Shown here: one piece after another, positions 59,172 to 64,000 of the stretch
Layout: every line of letters begins with the position of its first letter
Numbering within the stretch: the stretch's first letter is position 1
Source of the DNA: Cryptomeria japonica
Lineage: Eukaryota; Streptophyta; Pinopsida; Cupressales; Cupressaceae
Direction of reading: 5' to 3'
Length of the DNA: 64,000 bases
Assembly (NCBI RefSeq): GCF_030272615.1
Contig: NC_081407.1
Location: forward strand, 143,476,897-143,540,896
Translations under genes and position numbers: made by a program
The notes under the pieces: generated by a model
What the model saw: only the letters and a program-made list of their open reading frames with translations
What the model was told of the DNA's origin: nothing
Databases searched by the model: none

Positions 59172-60470
59172 TTGTCATCTCCAATTTTACAAGACCACCA
59201 TCAAATTCTTGCAAAGATAAAAACTTCCTTTTATCTCCAGTCATATGATGTGAGCATCCATTGTCTATCACCCATTCATCCTTGTCTTCAACCTTAGCAG
59301 CAAGGATCTTCTCTTCATTATGAGTGATAGGTTCCGAAGTATCTTCCTTGATAGCCATGAATACCAATTCCTTTCCATTGTTGGATCCACTAGCTAAATC
59401 TTTCGTCAGTTCGTCATGAGAATCATCAGTTACACCTTCCTCATCCACATAGTAGCATGATTTATCTTTGTTCCTCTTGTACTTGCTTGTTCTGATAATC
59501 ATGGTTAGGCCTAAAAGATCTTCTAGATTTATCTTCAAATCTTGAATTCCTCTCAGGACATCTAGATACAAAATGACCTATCTTATTACATGCAAAACAT
59601 TTGAAAGGTGATTTTCCTTCATACTTACTTCCTGTCGGACCTTTAGGTACTCTTCTAGAAAATAGAGCTTCAAGTTGCTCAAAATCTTCATCCTCTTTCT
59701 TCATATCCTCCAGTTCCTTTGCATATAATTCTTTCTAGACACTCTTGTCGGTTGATGATGTAGATGCCTTGAATGTAGAATCTGTCTTTGAAGCTCCTTG
59801 AGTACCAAATTCTTCAAGCTCAAAACCAAATAACTTTCCAACCAAAGTATCCCTGTTAATATAAGTGTTAGACATTGTTCTTAGCTCATTAATTGCAGTA
59901 GCCTTCATCTTGTAAGCAGATGGTAAAGCTCTCAATACTTTAGAAACAATCTCATCTTCGCTCAAAGATCCACCACAACATTGAATTCCCAAGACAATTT
60001 CATTCTCTTTCCATAAAAGTTGTAATCCTTTCATCTTCTTCCATTCTTAGGTTGTCATACCTTACCCAGTAACCATCAAGTTTAGCAATTTTAACAGTCG
60101 GGTCACCTTCATTCAGAGTCTCCAACTTATCCCATATAACCTTTGCAGATGATTTGTCTATTAATCCCATTACCTGTTGATCTGAAAGGGCACTCAAGAG
60201 GGATTCTCTATCTCTACAGTCATTTTTAATGTTCTTATCCAATTCTATTGGAGGAGGGTTTCTAGATGCTGGATCATAAGGTGTATAGCCTTTCTCAGTG
60301 ATCTCCCAAATCTCCTTACTAAGACATCTTAGATGAATCTCCATTTGAAGCTTCCATACTCTTTAATTTGTTACTTCAAGCCTAGGGTTGTCCTTTCGGT
60401 AATAAATTGAAGTTGAATGATTAGTCCCCATAGGATCTTCCTCAAGCGGTTAAGCTTCTATAGAGAGGAC

Positions 60471-60487
60471 CAAGCTCTAATACCAAC
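60471..60487 (-). other. degenerate primer binding site
   Basis: Minus GTTGGTATTAGAGCTTG; one change (C to T) from the TGGTATCAGAGC consensus, directly before the LTR at 60488. Confidence 0.8.
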
Positions 60488-60944
60488 TGTTAGGAAAACC
60501 GGTGAACAACTGAGAGGGGGGGGGGGTGAATAAGTTGTTAACATATTATGAAACTTTAAGCACACAACCTTTTATCGGAAGGCATAAACCAAATACTGGA
60601 ATAGCATATATATCAATTAAGCACAAACATAAACCATAAACCAATTACCATGCATCCACAACACATAACACCAAGATTTATACGTGGAAAACCCGGTAAA
60701 GGGAAAAACCATAGTGGGAAGCCTATCCACAGTCAAATAATACTTCTGCAGTAAGTATGTGATTACAATAAGGGGCCTGCACATGTAGAAAGGCCAACAG
60801 CCTAGAGCGCACTTCTCATCACAAAGGAGCCTCACTGACTACAAAAGAAATCTAGACTACAATCCGGAAATAAGAATGGACTACAATAATAGGATCTCCT
60901 ATGCCTGAGTATAGTTCTGGTTAAGCTCAATGTCAGAGGTCTTT
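60488..60944 (-). repeat. copia 5' LTR, truncated
   Basis: Plus strand TGTTAGGAAAACCGG, GACAACTGAGAGG, a nine-G run, then sequence matching 53898 onward. It breaks off after AATGTCAGAGGTCTTT, where CT-rich microsatellite starts; about 760 bp of LTR are missing. Confidence 0.85.
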
Positions 60945-61089
60945 CTCCCCCTTCTCCATCTTCATCTCTGTCTCCTTACCCCTCATTCTCTCTCATTCTT
61001 TGCCCCCCTCTCTCTCTCTCTACGTATTGCAAATATAACATGAGACTCTTGGTAATGGATCTTGATATCCTCATCTCTCTTTGTCTTTA

Positions 61090-61152
<63 letters not shown>

Positions 61153-61155
61153 CTC
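60945..61155. repeat. CT-rich microsatellite block
   Basis: Pyrimidine-rich plus strand with a pure CT run at about 61094-61149 and a shorter one at 61006-61020, around a phrase AATATAACATGAGACT that recurs at 61032 and 61163. Open frames here (poly Arg-Glu) are composition artefacts. Confidence 0.9.
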
Positions 61156-61940
61156 TCGCGTAATATAACATGAGACTATTCATAATGGATCTTGATTATA
61201 TTCCTAATTTAGAGGTTTATTTTGCATTATGTCACTTTATCAATTATTGTTTTGACAACTATTCTTCTATATAGTTAGAAATCAACTATACAATTATGTA
61301 TCCTCTTACAAGGATCAAAAATCAATTGAAGCAAAACCTAATGGGAAAGATATGCAAAAAAAAATTAGGATCTTGTCTATACATGTTGATTTTGTATTGG
61401 GTTGAGAGGTTCCAAGAGCATTTCAAATTCTTATATTCAAACAAAGATAATGTATACCATGTGGTCATTTCCATAGTGTTTGTGATTATATTGTACATAT
61501 TCTACATACTTGTTTGAAGCACCATTAACCATTGATCCTTTTTCAGATTTATATATAGTACAAATTCTAATATATGAATCTTTATATCCTTCATTTCAAT
61601 GACATTCTATTGGTCATAAATGAATTATCTCTATATGATGAATTATTAAACTTGTTCAACCTATTTTAAAAAAATGATTTACAATGTCACTCTATCAATT
61701 TTTTTTTTACAAATATTCTTCTATTTCTAATATTTATTGTTTTGGTAAATAATCTTGTTTTTGGCGTACCCATTGCACACCAAGATGCAATTGCTAGTAT
61801 ATTTTCATCCAATCCTTTCACTCATTTTATGTGATTTTAAGGTGCTTATAACCTTCATTTGAAATGTTCTATTTCGCAAGAAATTCCTACATATCACTTT
61901 ATCACCTGCATTTCCTTGTCAAACTTTATCACTTGCTCAC
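61156..61940. other. AT-rich non-coding sequence, nothing recognised
   Basis: No transposon domain or LTR end seen. The short frame at 61296-61517 has no recognisable content. Confidence 0.5.
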
Positions 61941-62150
61941 ATGGCTACCGTCCGTGTTGATCTATTGCTTAAAATTCTCCTTTACACCTCAGACCCACTT
62001 CCACTTCCTCATAAACCTGCCCAGTCTCTAATTCTTTCCCACCAACCACACAAAATCTCTCCTCCTTGCGTAGAGCTCCGAGTCCACAGTCTAAACCCAC
62101 TTCAATTTTCCAATCTGATCCAGACAAAATCCCCATTAATTTTCAAATGA
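61941..62150 (+). CDS. weak candidate: 69-aa open frame, possible exon 1 remnant
   Basis: MATVRVDLLLKILL followed by a Ser/Pro/Leu/His-rich stretch without acidic residues until CVELRVHS. The composition is reminiscent of an organelle-targeting N-terminus. Base composition here is richer in C than the neighbourhood. No splice donor or continuation could be established and no family is recognised, so this is very uncertain. Confidence 0.12.
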   Translation: MATVRVDLLLKILLYTSDPLPLPHKPAQSLILSHQPHKISPPCVELRVHSLNPLQFSNLIQTKSPLIFK

Positions 62151-62730
62151 AAAGTCTACTATTAAATGGTAACGTAACGTGTTTGAACCAGATGAAGCAA
62201 CGGCTAGGAGGAGGACAAGATCAACTCAATAATTATTTTCTTGAACGTCATGTATATCTATCTATCTATCTATAAATAGACCTTTGATGTATAACTTCAT
62301 TTAAAAAAACTTTAAGATGTCACATTATTGATGGCATTCTTGTAAGTTGTAACTATAGTTATGATGAGAAGAAAACCTTGAAAACAAAAGAACTGGTTGG
62401 AATGCACTGTGTGAATGAGGCGTTGCCAATTAGGTCAAATGGCTGAGCTTTTGTAGGGAGAAGATGGAGTAACTTATCTATATTCCAGGCCCACTTGTTT
62501 GTTTATGGGCATTTATAGAATCAAAAGGGACACGCTTTTTTATCAAGTCATTGTCATTTAAAAGTCGGCACAGAAGAACAAATAAATTAGGCAAATCAGA
62601 TTGAATGAGTAACAAAATAAAGACAATACAAGTGTTTTGTATTAATATGGTGGCATATAGTTGTTTTGTATTAATTATGAAAAGTTCTTTGTTTCAACGG
62701 TTTTTATGGTGGGGCTTTGGTTGGTCTTCT
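62151..62730. other. AT-rich non-coding sequence
   Basis: A short (TATC)n run at about 62252-62272. Otherwise nothing recognised. Confidence 0.5.
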
Positions 62731-63660
62731 CATATTGCAAATTTCAAATTTTCTTAAGAAACTATTACAATCTTACACGTTTAGATGATTGGAATTCTTT
62801 TCATTCTGATGATGAATTACGGAATGTGATTTGAAATGTTGATGGAAAAAAATATGCACAATTGAATCCAGAAAAATGCATAAGAATGGAAAGAATTTGT
62901 TATCACAAGTGTTAATTATCGTTGATTTTCAATTAGATTGTGTGAGAGTTTTTGTATCTCTATTTTGGATCACATTATCTAATGTATCATAAGATTATAG
63001 AAAGATAAAAGAAAAAATCATTAGTCATTATTAGAAGAGGAATACAAGGCACACTACATGATGCAAGACTAAGACAAAATTATTAGTCAATCTTTCATGT
63101 CTTTGGAATTCTTTTCATCCTGATGATGAATCACAGAGTGTGATTCGAAAAGTTGATGGAAAAAAATACACACAATCGAATCCAGAAAAATACATAAGAA
63201 TGGAAAAAATTTGTTATCACGAGTGTTAATTATCATTGATTTTCAATTAGATTGTGTGAGAGTTTTTGTATCTCTATTTGGTCTCTCTCATATTGCAAAT
63301 TTGAAACAGTTTCTTAAGAATCTATTACAATCTTACACGTTTAGATGATTGGAATTCTTTTCATCCTGATGATGAATCACAGAGTGTGATTCTAAACGTT
63401 GATGGAAAAAAATACACACAATCGAATCCAGAAAAATACATAAGAATGGAAAGAATTTGTTATTACAAGTGTTAATTATCGTTGATTTTCAATTAGATTG
63501 TGTGAGAGTTTTGTATATCTATTTTGAATCACACCATCTAATGTATCATAATATTATAGAAAGATAAAAGAAGAAATCATTAGTCATTATTAGAAGAGGA
63601 ATACAAGTCACACTACATGATGCAAGATTAAGACAAAATTATTATTCATTATTGAAAGAG
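62731..63660. repeat. local three-copy direct repeat
   Basis: A unit with CTCATATTGCAAATTT, CTATTACAATCTTACACG, TTAGATGATTGGAATTC, GATGGAAAAAAATA, TCAATTAGATTGTGTGAGAG and AGAAGAGGAATACAAG occurs at 62731-63090 and 63281-63660. A shorter copy lacking the first part sits between them at about 63103-63280. Copies differ by few substitutions, so the duplication is fairly recent. No coding content. Confidence 0.88.
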
Positions 63661-64000
63661 GAATACAAGAGGTAAAGTTTTGCACTTATTTGATCAAATC
63701 ATGTATAACTAAAAAAATTGAATGCCTATATTATAACTTTTGTTTAATTTATATGAAAGATTGTACATGATGATCTAGTAGTTCAACAATTCTTAGCCTT
63801 TATTTATTGTTTCACATTTAATAATTTTGAAAAATGTTTGTTATGTAATTTTTGTATTGGTTATTTCTGTAAATAATCATTGCAAAAATAAATTTCTTGT
63901 TTAATTTTTAATAAATTTGTAATAAAATAAATCCTTTTGCTAAATTTTCAACTTTATAAATATTCTCAATGACAAATATTGGTGTAGATATCATAATATT
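63661..64000. other. AT-rich non-coding end of window
   Basis: No gene or repeat family recognised. Confidence 0.5.

Larger units (their letters stand above)
55400..60431 (-). pseudogene. copia gag-pol polyprotein, all domains present but broken
   Basis: Gag starts at 60431 (MGTNHSTSIYYRK), a UBN2-type gag (LLSALSDQQVMGLIDKSSAKVIWDKL, KMKATAINELRTMSN). A zinc knuckle CFACNKIGHFVSRC lies at 59580-59625. The next segment (WVIDNGCSHHMTGDKRKF) resembles the copia protease active-site region. The polyprotein is then cut by the solo LTR at 58361-59171. It resumes with CLIAHIDESWLWHKRLCHVN and CKECQMGK, then integrase D,D-35-E (IDLCGPSR; LRSDQGGEF; QNGVVERKN). RT runs 56946-55951 ([43 protein letters not shown]), RNase H 55481-55900 (SWINKK, FIHYDNSIAIDTSKN). 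There are several frameshifts (about 60010, 59720, 57430, 56930) and stops. Confidence 0.85.
53898..60944 (-). mobile_element. Ty1/copia element, minus strand, 7 kb, carrying a solo LTR
   Basis: 3' LTR 53898-55040, polypurine tract, decayed gag-pol 55400-60431, PBS 60471-60487 and partial 5' LTR 60488-60944. The 3' LTR lacks its last ~70 bp at the fold-back junction (53897/53898). The 5' LTR is cut at about 60944 by a CT microsatellite. No TSD can be read because both outer ends are damaged. It is the most complete pol in the window. Confidence 0.85.

Noticed and set aside
60983-61183. 66-aa frame of alternating Arg-Glu
   Set aside because: A direct translation of a CT/GA microsatellite.
1-64000. 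tRNA, rRNA or organelle-derived insertions
   Set aside because: No cloverleaf-like tRNA, rRNA core or organelle gene was recognised by eye. The tRNA-like bits found are primer binding sites of retroelements.

Overview
This window is nuclear DNA of a land plant. Every recognisable coding piece belongs to a plant transposable element: Ty1/copia, Ty3/gypsy, an L1-type LINE and one DNA-transposon-like unit. The copia and one gypsy element carry plant-type primer binding sites (TGGTATCAGAG). The elements are old and stop-ridden, stacked several levels deep, with long LTRs (0.8-3.2 kb), solo LTRs and AT-rich non-coding filler. That suits a very large, repeat-choked genome. I favour a gymnosperm, but this is inference. 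I found no host gene I would defend, no rRNA or tRNA gene and no CRISPR array.

Layout. (1) 239-10287: a probable 10-kb DNA transposon with imperfect terminal inverted repeats. It holds a decayed multi-exon plus-strand gene (556-2484), about seven copies of a ~360-bp satellite (3120-5680) and a decayed minus-strand transposase-like gene (7058-10090) with a DFAENY motif and an HGKGEHDGVGA motif. (2) 10880-48980: one minisatellite made of a 20-bp module (GGACACCATATGACCCCTTA) in both orientations. It is now split into segments at 10880-12139, 33349-34010, 37178-37193 and 48540-48980 by three separate retroelement insertions. Deleting the insertions restores the repeat at every junction.

(3) First insertion, 12140-33348: a minus-strand copia array in the order LTR-internal-LTR-internal-LTR, both internal regions sharing the same RT and integrase deletions. 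Its last LTR was hit by an 11.9-kb plus-strand gypsy element (20368-32239, TSD AACAT). The gypsy internal region contains a 5'-truncated LINE (24690-29168) and copia LTR debris (29253-30310). (4) Second insertion, 34011-37177: a single 3.2-kb LTR-like unit. (5) Third insertion, 37194-48539: a minus-strand gag-protease gypsy element with three LTRs and TSD AGGGG, itself carrying a 1.7-kb solo LTR at 43566-45284.

(6) 48981-64000: AT-rich DNA; the 5' end of another gypsy element (gag, PBS); a plus-strand copia remnant (51965-53754) folded back through an inverted repeat (53506-53897) onto a minus-strand copia element (53898-60944) that has gag, integrase, RT and RNase H remnants and an 811-bp solo LTR (58361-59171, TSD TTGTC); a CT microsatellite; and a repeat-poor AT-rich tail with a three-copy local repeat at 62731-63660.

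No element here looks autonomous. Most have lost the reverse transcriptase or integrase catalytic core while keeping gag, RNase H or LTR ends. If any are still mobile they would depend on partners elsewhere.
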